A DNA stretch of 48,704 nt, from contig JAHBWT010000022.1 in NCBI GenBank assembly GCA_019636815.1, forward strand, positions 1 to 48,704, given 5' to 3'. Both the position numbers and the translations under genes were made by a program. The stretch comes from Nitrospira sp. GTDB lineage: Bacteria; Nitrospirota; Nitrospiria; Nitrospirales; Nitrospiraceae. Every line of letters starts with the position of its first letter. Positions within the stretch are counted from its first letter, which is position 1. Below the pieces are notes generated by a model that made no database searches, was not told where the DNA came from, and worked only from the letters and a program-made list of their open reading frames with translations. Of the stretch, positions 40,369 through 48,704 are shown one piece after another.

Positions 40369-41121
40369 ATGACTTTTTATCTCGAGATGAGGCAACTCGT
40401 CCTTGATCATGGGGCCATTAACAATTCCTATCTCGATCGTTTTCGTTCCGGTGACCTCTCCGATAAAGAGCTCCAAGCATTCGGAGTGGAGTTCTATAAC
40501 TTCGTCAGATTTTTCCCGCAGATTCTGGTCGCTCAACTCGTGAACACGGAGGATGAACAAGTCGCGGACGAGCTGACAAAGGTCCTGTACTCCGAACTTG
40601 GCGGCGGCGAGGCTCGGCATCGCCACGAGCTACTGTACCGAGACTTTTTGCGATCCATCGGAATCCAGATTCATGATGCCATGGCACATCCGATGCTTCC
40701 TTCAACCCACGCCTATATTGAGGGGATGGAGCAGCTCTACGGCGACAGGAGCCATGCAAAAGCCTTAGGGGCTTCCTTCGCCCTTGAGAACATGGCCATC
40801 ACGATGTGGGACCATCTGATTCCCGGACTGATGCATCTCAAGGCCACACGACATCCGCAGATGGACCTGACATATTTTACGTTTCACCGGCAGCTGGAAG
40901 AGAGTCACGAAGACGCCATGAAGCGCGCCGTTCAAGCCATGGACGGCCTCAACCTCGCAGTGAAGCAGCAGGAGGACTTCCGACTGGGTATGATCGCAGT
41001 GCTGGACTATCTCGAAGGATTTTGGAGAGGATTGGAGCATCGGCGGTTCACCAATGTCGGGCAGGAGGTACTCAACAAAGCACAAGCGGGCCGGTTAACG
41101 GCATCGGCTGCAGACAGCTGA
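40369..41121 (+). CDS. Haem-oxygenase-fold dimetal oxidase-like protein (TenA/PqqC/CADD superfamily)
   Basis: A 250-residue all-helical protein. Likely metal ligands follow the HDO pattern: E76 and H86 in YSELGGGEARHRHELL, E140 in FALENMAITMWDH, and H173/E177/H180 in the HxxxExxH motif FHRQLEESH. Members of this superfamily include fatty-acid decarboxylase UndA, the CADD-type p-aminobenzoate synthases, PqqC and TenA, with very different chemistries. Position as first gene before a fatty-acid CoA ligase hints at an acyl substrate; the neighbouring tyrosine pathway makes a tyrosine-derived reaction an alternative. The start has GGAGG just upstream. The specific function is not established. Confidence 0.7.
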   Translation: MTFYLEMRQLVLDHGAINNSYLDRFRSGDLSDKELQAFGVEFYNFVRFFPQILVAQLVNTEDEQVADELTKVLYSELGGGEARHRHELLYRDFLRSIGIQIHDAMAHPMLPSTHAYIEGMEQLYGDRSHAKALGASFALENMAITMWDHLIPGLMHLKATRHPQMDLTYFTFHRQLEESHEDAMKRAVQAMDGLNLAVKQQEDFRLGMIAVLDYLEGFWRGLEHRRFTNVGQEVLNKAQAGRLTASAADS

Positions 41122-41157
41122 ACATCGAATCGAGCGGGGTAGTCGGAGGGTCACCAC

Positions 41158-42873
41158 ATGCCACAGCCCTGGATCAGTCGGTATGATGCCGGCGTTCCTG
41201 CCAGCGTAGATTATCCCGAATGGACTGTGCTTGATCTGCTGCGCCATTCGGTTGAGCGCTTTCCAGATTCTCCGGCGTTGCTCTTCTACGGCACTCGAAT
41301 TTCCTATCGCGACCTCGATGACCTGACGACACGCCTTGCGTCCGCGCTTCAACGACTGGGAGTGGTGCAAGGCGATCGGGTGGCACTCATGCTCCCGAAC
41401 ATCCCGCAATCGGTCATTGCGTACTATGGAATCTTGAAGGCCGGAGCTATTGTCGTTCCAACCAACCCGCTCTATGTTGAACGGGAAATCCTGGAACAAT
41501 TGGCCGATTCCGGCAGTGACATCATCATCGCCCTTGACCTGCTCTACCCGCGCATCCAGACGGTCCAGACCGCATCCGCCTTCCCCAAGCGAGTCATCCT
41601 CACGAGCATCAGGGATTTCCTTCCGCCGTTGAAGAAGTTCCTGTACCCCTTCAAGGCTCGGCTAGCCAAGCGATGGATTTCCACGCCGACCGGTCCATCG
41701 ATATACGATTTCCTCGGGCTGATCGATACGATTTCGACTGATCATGGAGGCCCTCCTTCCGAGCGGTTGCACATTCGATCGGACGACCTTGCGCAACTTC
41801 AATACACAGGCGGAACGACCGGCATACCGAAAGGCGTGATGTTGACACACCGGAACGTGGTCGTGAACGCATTGCAAGGACGTGTCTGGGATCCGCATTT
41901 TCGCGATGGTCAGGAACTCTTTTTGGGAGCCATTCCCTTCTTTCACTGTTACGGCCAGAGCACCTGTCAAAATTTAGCCATCGCGACCGGATGTCCGATC
42001 CTCCTCCTTCCTCGCTTTCACCCCGACGAGGTGGTGAAAGCGATTCACAAACATCGTGTCACCATCTTCTCGGGAGTCCCGATGATGTTCGCGAAGATGA
42101 TCGACGCCGCCCAAACCTCACGCTACGATTTGCGCTCGCTGCGGGTCTGTCTGAGCGGTGCGAGCCCGTTGCCCGCGGACGTACAGGAACGGTTTGAGGA
42201 GACAACCGGCGTGAGAATTGCTGAAGGCTATGGGCTGACTGAAGCAGGCCCGACCACCCACTGCAATCCCTTGCATGGAGAACATCCACCCGGCTCGATG
42301 GGCCTTCCATTCCCGGATACGGAGGCGCGCGTCGTCGACGCGGACAGGGGGAGTTATGAGGTTCCTGACGGTGAAGCCGGTGAGTTGATTGTGCGCGGGC
42401 CTCAGGTGATGCGCGGATACTGGAACAAGGAAGCGGAGACGCAGGCGGTCTTGCGAGACGGCTGGCTCCACACCGGAGACCTCGTATCCCGGAACAAGGA
42501 GGGATTTTTCTTTTTCGTCGATCGCAAGAAGGACATCATCAAATGCCGAGGAGAGACGGTCTACCCGCGGGAGGTTGAAGAAGTGTTGCTCCAACACCAG
42601 GCCGTCGCTGAGGCAGCCGTCGTGGGCGTCGCGGATCAACTCTCCGGAGAGATCGTCAAGGCGTACATCGTACTGAAACCCGGATCGTTCGTGACGGAAC
42701 AGGAACTCATCCGGCACTGCGCCAGATGGCTGGCGCGGTACAAGATTCCGTCGGCCGTTGAATTCCGCCAAGAGTTGCCGCGAACGGTCATCGGCAAAGT
42801 CCTCCGCCGGACGATGCGCGAGGAAGCAGTCCGAACGAGCGGTGCCGGAACGGCTCAACATCATGCAGCGTGA
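41158..42873 (+). CDS. fadD: Long-chain fatty acid-CoA ligase (FadD-like)
   Basis: Activates fatty acids to acyl-CoA for beta-oxidation, 571 aa. Motifs: the P-loop YTGGTTGIPKG (A3), FFHCYGQ (A4), GYGLTEAGPTTHCNP (A5), GWLHTGDL (A7), DRKKDIIKCRGETVYPREVEE (A8 and linker) and the C-terminal catalytic lysine in RTVIGKVLRR (A10). The HCYG and DRKKDIIK pattern is typical of long-chain enzymes. GGAGGG lies shortly upstream of the ATG. It is followed after 11 bases by the thiolase, in a beta-oxidation operon. The likely location is cytoplasmic or peripheral to the inner membrane. Confidence 0.92.
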   Translation: MPQPWISRYDAGVPASVDYPEWTVLDLLRHSVERFPDSPALLFYGTRISYRDLDDLTTRLASALQRLGVVQGDRVALMLPNIPQSVIAYYGILKAGAIVVPTNPLYVEREILEQLADSGSDIIIALDLLYPRIQTVQTASAFPKRVILTSIRDFLPPLKKFLYPFKARLAKRWISTPTGPSIYDFLGLIDTISTDHGGPPSERLHIRSDDLAQLQYTGGTTGIPKGVMLTHRNVVVNALQGRVWDPHFRDGQELFLGAIPFFHCYGQSTCQNLAIATGCPILLLPRFHPDEVVKAIHKHRVTIFSGVPMMFAKMIDAAQTSRYDLRSLRVCLSGASPLPADVQERFEETTGVRIAEGYGLTEAGPTTHCNPLHGEHPPGSMGLPFPDTEARVVDADRGSYEVPDGEAGELIVRGPQVMRGYWNKEAETQAVLRDGWLHTGDLVSRNKEGFFFFVDRKKDIIKCRGETVYPREVEEVLLQHQAVAEAAVVGVADQLSGEIVKAYIVLKPGSFVTEQELIRHCARWLARYKIPSAVEFRQELPRTVIGKVLRRTMREEAVRTSGAGTAQHHAA

Positions 42874-42884
42874 GAGGGTGACCT

Positions 42885-44075
42885 ATGAAAGACCTTGTAA
42901 TTGCTGCCGGTGTACGAACTCCAATCGGCAACTTTGGCGGCGCATTGAAGGACGTACCGGCTCAAAGGCTCGGGGAACTCGCCGTGCGCGAAGTCATGAC
43001 GCGGACAGGCCTCGATCCGAAACTGGTCGGCGAAGTGATCGTCGGCTGTGTCGGGCAACCGAGCGAAGCCTATAACATCGCCCGCGTGATCGCCCTGCAG
43101 GCCGGACTCCCGATCGGAACTCCCGCCTATACGGTCCAGCGCAACTGTTCGTCCGGCCTGCAGCCCTTTGTCAATGCCTATCAGAACCTCCAAAGTGAGG
43201 ACGCCGACGTGCAAATTGTGGGCGGCGTCGAGAACATGAGCCGCGCACCGTATCTCTCGCGAGAGATGCGGTGGGGCAAACGGCTGCGACACGCCGAGTT
43301 CGTCGACAGTATTTGGGAAGGATTGACGGACCCCGTTTGCGGCCAACTCATGGGTCGGACCGCGGAAACGTTGGCAGAGGAGTTTGGAATCGGTCGTGCG
43401 GAACAGGATCGGTTTGCGGTGGAAAGTCATCGCCGCGCGTTTAAGGCCGTGCGGGAGGGCCGCTTAAAAGAGGAGATCGTGCCTGTCACTGTATCCAAGT
43501 CTGTGGCAGGGCGCGAAGTCGCTCCACTTGTCGTGACTCAGGATGAAGGTCCAAACATCGGCCTGACCGAGCCCCAGTTGTCCCTTTATCCTCCCCTTTT
43601 TAAGGAGGACGGGACCGTCACAGCCGGGAACAGTTGCCCGCTCAACGACGGAGCTGCCGCTGCGATCGTGATGTCGGCGAAGCGGGCGCGGGATCTTGGC
43701 CTGCGTCCGCTCGGCCGGGTGAGAAGCTACGCCTTCGTGGGAGTCGACCCGGCCCGTATGGGCATCGGGCCGGTGGAAGCGTTGCCGGCGGCACTCAAAC
43801 GAGCAGGCCTTCAATTGGCGGATCTCGAACTGATCGAGGTGAACGAAGCGTTTGCCGCTCAGTACTTAGCTGTCGAGCGATTATTGGGGCTCAAACGAGA
43901 ACTCGTCAACGTCAACGGCGGCGCTATTGCCTTGGGCCATCCGGTCGGCATGACCGGCACGCGTCTCGTCATCACGGCTTTGCACGAAATGCGACGGCGC
44001 GGAGCGGCATTGGGCGCTGTCTCTCTGTGTGTGGGCGGTGGACAAGGAGCCGCTATGATCCTCGAACAGGTGTAA
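42885..44075 (+). CDS. Acetyl-CoA acyltransferase (thiolase), beta-oxidation type
   Basis: Cleaves 3-oxoacyl-CoA to acetyl-CoA and a shortened acyl-CoA. The 396-residue thiolase has the acyl-accepting C88 in [21 protein letters not shown], the catalytic His in [11 protein letters not shown] and the second Cys in SLCVGGGQG. An AGAGGGTGACC ribosome site precedes the ATG. It is distinct from the thiolase at 32134-33324, which suggests one serves branched-chain/acetoacetyl-CoA turnover and this one the fatty-acid cycle. It is followed by the two-domain 3-hydroxyacyl-CoA dehydrogenase. Confidence 0.92.
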   Translation: MKDLVIAAGVRTPIGNFGGALKDVPAQRLGELAVREVMTRTGLDPKLVGEVIVGCVGQPSEAYNIARVIALQAGLPIGTPAYTVQRNCSSGLQPFVNAYQNLQSEDADVQIVGGVENMSRAPYLSREMRWGKRLRHAEFVDSIWEGLTDPVCGQLMGRTAETLAEEFGIGRAEQDRFAVESHRRAFKAVREGRLKEEIVPVTVSKSVAGREVAPLVVTQDEGPNIGLTEPQLSLYPPLFKEDGTVTAGNSCPLNDGAAAAIVMSAKRARDLGLRPLGRVRSYAFVGVDPARMGIGPVEALPAALKRAGLQLADLELIEVNEAFAAQYLAVERLLGLKRELVNVNGGAIALGHPVGMTGTRLVITALHEMRRRGAALGAVSLCVGGGQGAAMILEQV

Positions 44076-44099
44076 ACCGCATGTGTCAAGGAGTGCGAT

Positions 44100-45323
44100 A
44101 TGTATATCTATAAAGTCGGTGTCGTCGGTGCCGGGACGATGGGAGCACAGATCGCGGAAGTCGTGAGTTACAGCGGCCTGCCAGTCGTGCTCGCCGACGT
44201 GAATGCGGCCTTGGCAAAACGGGGCGTCGATGCAGTCCGAGCAATCTATCAGGCGCGGGTAGACAAGGGCAAAATGAGCGCGGAACAGCTTGCCGAAAAG
44301 ATGTTGCTTGTGAGCGCCTCCTCCGGTCTGGAAAGCCTCAAGGACGTCGATCTCGTGATCGAGGCGGTGTCGGAGGACATGAAACTCAAGGCCCAGATCT
44401 TTCACGAGTTGGACCAGATCTGCCCGCGCAACACTATTCTGGCCAGTAACACGTCCGCACTGTCCATCTCCGCACTTGGCGCGGCCACGATGCGGGCGGA
44501 CAGGGTGCTTGGACTCCATTTCTTCAATCCAGCCTATGTGATGCGGCTCGTGGAGGTGATCCCTGGACTCGCGACCACGCCTCAGACAATCGACGACGCG
44601 GTGAGTTTTGTCGAAAGCATCGGAAAACTGCCAGTTGTCGTGAAGGAATGCGCGGGCTTCTTGGTGAACCGGGTGCTGATGGCCTATGTGAACGAAGCCG
44701 TTCGAGCCTTGCAGGAAGGAGCCGCTCCGTTGCAGAAGATCGATCAGGAGATGGTGTCGTTCGGCATGCCGGTCGGTCCACTCGCCCTTCTGGATGCGGT
44801 GGGTCTCGATATCTCGTTCGAAGTCGCGCGCATCCTGTACCGCAGCTATGGACCTCGCATGACACCGTCTCCTCTGCTGGAAACCATGGTGAAGGCTGGT
44901 CGCCTGGGAGTCAAATCTGGACATGGCTTCTACGACTATGTCAGCGGAGAAGAGCGCGACCAGGATCAGGGTCTGGAACGCCTCCTCCAAGAGGTCAGAG
45001 CGAGGACGGGTCAGGGTGCGAGCCCATGGAGTCAGTCGCGACTCCTCCTGGCGATGACGAACGAGGCTGTCACCGCGTTGCAAGAGGGCGTCGCCTCTGC
45101 CGGTGATATTGACCTCGCGATGATGGCGGGGATCGGCTATCCCAAAGACAAAGAGGGTCCTCTCCATTTCGCGGATCGACTCGGCGTCGATCAGGTCCTG
45201 CACGAGCTTGAGGACTTGGCTCAAACGCTCGGACCGCGTTTCTGGCCGGCTCCGATGCTGCGCCGAATGGTGGATGCCGGATTTACAGGGCAGGTCGCTG
45301 GGAGGGGGTTTTTCACATACTGA
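44100..45323 (+). CDS. 3-Hydroxyacyl-CoA dehydrogenase with duplicated C-terminal domain
   Basis: NAD-dependent 3-hydroxyacyl-CoA dehydrogenase, 407 aa. It has the N-terminal Rossmann domain ([11 protein letters not shown]), SNTSALSIS, the catalytic [16 protein letters not shown], and two successive C-terminal 3HCDH domains ([16 protein letters not shown] with [16 protein letters not shown], then [16 protein letters not shown] with [19 protein letters not shown]). This is the architecture of the dehydrogenase part of FadB without the hydratase half; the hydratase is the next gene. AAGGAG lies upstream of the start. It probably handles medium to long chains, in contrast to the single-domain enzyme at 31152-32051. 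Confidence 0.92.
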   Translation: MYIYKVGVVGAGTMGAQIAEVVSYSGLPVVLADVNAALAKRGVDAVRAIYQARVDKGKMSAEQLAEKMLLVSASSGLESLKDVDLVIEAVSEDMKLKAQIFHELDQICPRNTILASNTSALSISALGAATMRADRVLGLHFFNPAYVMRLVEVIPGLATTPQTIDDAVSFVESIGKLPVVVKECAGFLVNRVLMAYVNEAVRALQEGAAPLQKIDQEMVSFGMPVGPLALLDAVGLDISFEVARILYRSYGPRMTPSPLLETMVKAGRLGVKSGHGFYDYVSGEERDQDQGLERLLQEVRARTGQGASPWSQSRLLLAMTNEAVTALQEGVASAGDIDLAMMAGIGYPKDKEGPLHFADRLGVDQVLHELEDLAQTLGPRFWPAPMLRRMVDAGFTGQVAGRGFFTY

Positions 45324-45353
45324 TGGTCTCAATCCTATCCGAAGGAGGAGCAG

Positions 45354-46142
45354 ATGGCCACGATGATGGGTGCCATGCACAGCTGCCAGGTTGAAGAAGG
45401 CGTTGCCCTGGTGACCCTCAACCACCCACCTGTCAACGCCCTCACGCCTGAAATGCTGACTGAGCTGGACGGCACATTCGACTCGCTCGCGAAGGATGAC
45501 GCCGTGAAGGTGGTGATACTCACTGGCGCCGGCCGATTTTTCGTCGCAGGGGCGGATATCCGTGTGCTGGCCTCCATCCCCTCGTCAGTGGAAGGTGAAA
45601 CGATAGCCCGTCAAGGGCAGGCAATGTTGAACAAGATTGAGGCCTTTGAAAAGCCGGTCATTGCGGCGATCAACGGGGCCAGTTTAGGGGGAGGTTTGGA
45701 ATTGGCCATGTGCTGCCATACCCGCCTTGCTGCAGAGGGTGCCAGACTCGGCTTGCCGGAAATCAACCTGGGCATCATGCCGGGATTCGGCGGCACTCAA
45801 CGCCTTCCCCGGCTCATCGGCCACCCGAAGGCCATGGAATTGATCCTAACCGGCGAGCCTATTTCAGCCCGAGAAGCTATGAGTCTCGGTTTGGTGTCAC
45901 AGGTAGTGCCCGCCGATGACCTGTTACGACACGCGCAAGGACTGGCACGCAAGATGGTCGGGAAAAGCCAGGTAGCGCTCCGCGCATCGCTTCGAGCGAT
46001 TCAACAGGGCACCAAGCTTGACTTTTCCGACGGCTTGGCTCTGGAAGCCCATCTGTTCGGTGCCCTGTGCGACACCGATGATCGGAAAGAAGGAGTGGCG
46101 GCCTTTTTGGAGAAACGACAGCCTCGGTTTAGGAATCGGTAG
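45354..46142 (+). CDS. Enoyl-CoA hydratase
   Basis: Hydrates 2-enoyl-CoA in beta-oxidation; 262 aa crotonase fold. Both catalytic glutamates are present, E116 in GGGLELAMCCH and E136 in LPEINLGIMPGFGGTQRL; the oxyanion segment is FFVAGADIRVL. AAGGAGGAG precedes the ATG. It directly follows the two-domain dehydrogenase, the two together replacing a fused FadB. It resembles the hydratase at 22955-23728 closely enough in motifs to suggest an internal paralogous pair. Confidence 0.92.
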   Translation: MATMMGAMHSCQVEEGVALVTLNHPPVNALTPEMLTELDGTFDSLAKDDAVKVVILTGAGRFFVAGADIRVLASIPSSVEGETIARQGQAMLNKIEAFEKPVIAAINGASLGGGLELAMCCHTRLAAEGARLGLPEINLGIMPGFGGTQRLPRLIGHPKAMELILTGEPISAREAMSLGLVSQVVPADDLLRHAQGLARKMVGKSQVALRASLRAIQQGTKLDFSDGLALEAHLFGALCDTDDRKEGVAAFLEKRQPRFRNR

Positions 46143-46168
46143 CCCATAAGGGGGAACCGGGAGACGTG

Positions 46169-47392
46169 ATGGAGACGCGGCGTTCGACCAAATTAGCTTT
46201 GGCCCTAACCGGAGGGGGATTCACTGGATACCTCTTCGAAGTCGGCGCCATGACGGCGTTGGACGATCTCCTCGGGGAGCCGTTCACCAGTAACGATTTC
46301 GACATGTATGTCGGCGTGAGTGCCGGGTCAGCGGTCGCCGCCCTGCTCGCGCAAGGAGTTAAAGCCGAAGAAATCCTCGAGACGAATTTGTCCGGAAAAC
46401 GTCCGTATTACTTTGAGCACCGCGATATTTTCAGCCCGGCCATCGGAGAAGGGGTCAAGACGTTCTGGCGGGCGACCATGCAACTGGCCCCGTTGTTGAA
46501 ACTGTATGTGCGCAACTATCAGGAGATCACGCTCATCGACCTGCTGGACAAGGCTCAGGATTCACTCCCCAGCGGCATCTATCGACTGGAGCCATTCGCC
46601 AAGTACCTGGAGAAAACGTTCAAGGCCAAGGGGTTGGGGCTGCGGTTTATCGACCTTCGAAGGGATCTCTATATCCCGGCCATTGATTTGGAATCCGGGG
46701 ACGGCGTGATCTTCGGCGAGGAAGGCTGGCGGGATATCTCCATTGCCCAAGCCATAACCGCCTCCTCTGCCGCCCCGATCTATTTCTGTCCCATACGCAT
46801 CAATGGCCGCGATTATATCGATGGAGGCATCGGGCGCCCAATGTTCTTCGACCTGGCTATGGCCAAACAGGTAGATTTCATGGTCCTGATCAATCCGATG
46901 GTTCGCATTCCGCTGCCCTGTGCGGCGTGGCGTGAATCGGCTGACGCTCCACGTATTTGTCGACTCCGGGACAAGGGATTCTTAACGATCGGCGAGCAAG
47001 CCGGACGCATCAATCTCGACGCGCGTATGTCGCAAGCGCTCGCCATGTTCCGGCAGGACTATCCCGATAAAGAACTGCTGATGATTACGCCTGGTCCCCG
47101 TGATGCGCTCCTGTTCGACCGGAGTTTTCTCAGCTATCAAGATCGGGTGCACCTTCTGCGGGCCGGTTATCTGTCGGTCGCGGCGTTGGTGCGCGAAACC
47201 TACGAGAACCTCTGCGCGCAGTTCGCGCGCCATGGCGTCGCTCTCGAACGAACCAGATTCGACGACCGTGCGAAGTCACGCATAGCGCAGATGGATCGGC
47301 TCGTGGCGGCATCCTCTCCACCACGGCGACCGGTCGATGGAGTGTCCCTTAAACTAGAACCTTCTCAGGCCACCGTACACCAGACAAAGTAG
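46169..47392 (+). CDS. Patatin-like phospholipase/acyl hydrolase
   Basis: A Ser-Asp dyad acyl hydrolase of 407 aa that probably releases fatty acids from membrane or storage lipids. The oxyanion motif ALTGGGFTGY, the nucleophile elbow GVSAGS (GxSxG) and the catalytic aspartate in DGGIGR are all present. ATG at 46169 has GGGAG five bases upstream; the adjacent GTG at 46166 is too close. The protein is longer than minimal patatins, with a C-terminal extension of helical and basic character. Its place in the beta-oxidation operon suggests it supplies the ligase with substrate. No signal peptide is visible, so it is probably cytoplasmic. Confidence 0.88.
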   Translation: METRRSTKLALALTGGGFTGYLFEVGAMTALDDLLGEPFTSNDFDMYVGVSAGSAVAALLAQGVKAEEILETNLSGKRPYYFEHRDIFSPAIGEGVKTFWRATMQLAPLLKLYVRNYQEITLIDLLDKAQDSLPSGIYRLEPFAKYLEKTFKAKGLGLRFIDLRRDLYIPAIDLESGDGVIFGEEGWRDISIAQAITASSAAPIYFCPIRINGRDYIDGGIGRPMFFDLAMAKQVDFMVLINPMVRIPLPCAAWRESADAPRICRLRDKGFLTIGEQAGRINLDARMSQALAMFRQDYPDKELLMITPGPRDALLFDRSFLSYQDRVHLLRAGYLSVAALVRETYENLCAQFARHGVALERTRFDDRAKSRIAQMDRLVAASSPPRRPVDGVSLKLEPSQATVHQTK

Positions 47393-47403
47393 GGTGGAAC
47401 CAG

Positions 47404-48704
47404 ATGACAATGATGGAAAAGAATCCTCTCTTTCAGGGGTCACTCGCGGTCGCCGAAGCCTCGCGTGATCGAACTCCCTATGCAGGGTTTCTGTCGGGCC
47501 TCTTCGAAGGAATCGTTCGCCGCGATCTCTTCCGATCTCAGTCGATCCCGCCGGCCTCCGAGGCGGCAAAGGATTTCTTGGACCATCTGCGTCTCCTGCT
47601 GATCGAGAAAGTGGACCCGGAGATCATCGATCGAGAAGGAGAGCTCGGCGAAGATGTGTTGACGGCTCTCAAAGACATCGGCGCGTTCGGTTTAAAAATT
47701 CCCACCATCTACGGAGGGCTCGGTCTCACTCAATCAGAGTACCACCGTGTCGCCACTCTGCTCGGGAGCCATGATGCCGCAACCACCGTGCTGATTTCGG
47801 CGCACAACTCGATCGGGGCGGCGGAGCCGGTCAAGCTCATCGGCAACCGTGAACAGCGACAACGGCTGTTGTCACGTCTTGCGCAGGGCGACATTTCCGG
47901 TTTTGCACTTACGGAAAATGGAGCCGGATGCGATATTTGGGATCTCAGAACCTATGCCATTCCCGTACGCGAGAATGGTGTTCCGGTGGGTTATCGATTG
48001 ACCGGAGAAAAACTGTATACGACGAACGCGCCCCGACAACACGATGCGTTCTTGGCGTCGCTCCTCGTGGTGATTGCTCAAGTCGTGGACAAACCCGAGG
48101 AGGTATCCCGCCCCAAGTCGGAACGACGATTCGGCGCCTTCGTCGTCGATACAACGGCACCAGGATGCCACTGCACCAGGCTCCGATATATGGGCGTGCG
48201 CGGCATCTATAACGGCGCCGTGCGGTTCGCCGATGTCTTTGTCCCGGTGGCCGACCGATTGGGAAGAGAGGGAGAGGGGTTGCGACGAGCCCTGGAAAGT
48301 TTGACCGTAGGCCGGCTGACCCTGCCCGCCGCCTGTTTGGGGAACCTGAAACAATGTTTATGGTTGGCGCGGCAACGCGCAGCTCAACGTATCCAATATG
48401 ATCGCCCAATCGGCGAGCATACGGATATCGGGGTCAAGATTGTGCGCATGGCCGCACGTGTCTTCGCACTGGAAGCGTTGACGACCATCACTGGAGCCTG
48501 GGTCGACGCCAAGATCGATGTACGGCTGGAGTCAGCCGCCGTCAAGATTCTCGCCACCGAATGGCTGCTCGACTCCGTGCTCGATCTCTTCCGCATTTAC
48601 GGGGGACGCGGGTTCGAAACCTCGGAATCGCTCAGGCTTCATGGAGACGTGGCGGCGCCGATCGAGCGGATGGTGCGTGATGCCTTGATCAATGTCATTT
48701 GGGA
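47404..48704 (+). CDS. Acyl-CoA dehydrogenase (partial, cut by window end)
   Basis: FAD-dependent dehydrogenation of acyl-CoA, the first step of beta-oxidation. The frame runs from ATG 47404 to the window edge (433 codons) without a stop. Signatures: FGLKIPTIYGGLGLTQSEY, the flavin-binding SGFALTENGAGCD, GEKLYTTNAP, RYMGVRGIYNGAVRFADVFVP, and IYGGRGFE. The N-terminal AGFLSGLFEG segment resembles very-long-chain types (VLCAD/ACAD9 or FadE-like). The final codons read RDALINVIW followed by GA, so the codon for the expected catalytic Glu (in the xxEGT motif of this subfamily) is cut. It lies 11 bases after the patatin gene, in the same operon. Confidence 0.9.
   Translation, partial: MTMMEKNPLFQGSLAVAEASRDRTPYAGFLSGLFEGIVRRDLFRSQSIPPASEAAKDFLDHLRLLLIEKVDPEIIDREGELGEDVLTALKDIGAFGLKIPTIYGGLGLTQSEYHRVATLLGSHDAATTVLISAHNSIGAAEPVKLIGNREQRQRLLSRLAQGDISGFALTENGAGCDIWDLRTYAIPVRENGVPVGYRLTGEKLYTTNAPRQHDAFLASLLVVIAQVVDKPEEVSRPKSERRFGAFVVDTTAPGCHCTRLRYMGVRGIYNGAVRFADVFVPVADRLGREGEGLRRALESLTVGRLTLPAACLGNLKQCLWLARQRAAQRIQYDRPIGEHTDIGVKIVRMAARVFALEALTTITGAWVDAKIDVRLESAAVKILATEWLLDSVLDLFRIYGGRGFETSESLRLHGDVAAPIERMVRDALINVIW

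Noticed and set aside
43881-45425. 514-codon minus-strand open frame
   Set aside because: Antisense to the thiolase and 3-hydroxyacyl-CoA dehydrogenase genes; no recognisable motifs.
48690-48704. Apparent loss of the acyl-CoA dehydrogenase catalytic Glu
   Set aside because: The window ends in the middle of the codon where that Glu is expected (GA of a Glu or Asp codon), so nothing can be concluded.

Overview
This window looks like chromosomal DNA of a moderately GC-rich bacterium, most probably of the Nitrospirota (Nitrospira-like). That placement rests only on my memory of the protein styles and gene neighbourhoods and needs a database search. There are no tRNA or rRNA genes, no CRISPR array, no recognisable insertion sequence and no phage genes.

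The first part (1-17.4 kb) is housekeeping and small orphan genes. It holds rsmD-coaD-aminotransferase (each pair overlapping by ATGA), an FmdB-type zinc ribbon protein, a coiled-coil lipoprotein, purH-purD on the minus strand, an RsbR-N-terminal-like protein, a short-chain dehydrogenase, a long coiled-coil protein with a C-terminal helix-hairpin-helix domain and a recent 315-bp internal duplication, dnaE-accA, a ferritin-like diiron protein and a second coiled-coil exported protein.

The second part (17.6-48.7 kb) is a catabolic island organised as two divergent gene trains leaving an AT-rich control region at about 40.15-40.35 kb. The minus-strand train (40.1 down to 17.7 kb, 21 genes) contains: tyrosine/homogentisate degradation (a half-size HPPD-like dioxygenase, HgmA, fumarylacetoacetate hydrolase); a phosphoribosyltransferase-like protein; branched-chain 2-oxoacid dehydrogenase E1alpha, E1beta and E2; a thiolase and a 3-hydroxyacyl-CoA dehydrogenase; split methylmalonyl-CoA mutase with an MBL-fold hydrolase between its subunits; the leucine branch (carboxyltransferase, methylglutaconyl-CoA hydratase-like, HMG-CoA lyase); MeaB; an enoyl-CoA hydratase; the methylcitrate-cycle genes prpD, prpB and prpC; and an acyl-CoA ligase. 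The plus-strand train is a fatty-acid beta-oxidation set: a haem-oxygenase-fold diiron protein, FadD-like ligase, thiolase, 3-hydroxyacyl-CoA dehydrogenase, enoyl-CoA hydratase, patatin-like lipase and an acyl-CoA dehydrogenase cut by the window end.

Together the island would take Tyr/Phe, Leu/Ile/Val, odd-chain acyl groups and fatty acids to acetyl-CoA, acetoacetate, fumarate, succinate and pyruvate. If the host is an autotrophic nitrifier, that is a notable heterotrophic potential. Several expected partners are absent from the window: biotin carboxylase for the carboxyltransferase, propionyl-CoA carboxylase, methylmalonyl-CoA epimerase, E3, and maleylacetoacetate isomerase. Gene junctions in the minus train are of two kinds: tight or overlapping ones, and longer gaps that nearly all contain an inverted repeat starting at or near the upstream stop codon. 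The most striking is a 190-bp structure with about 37-bp arms behind the mutase gene.
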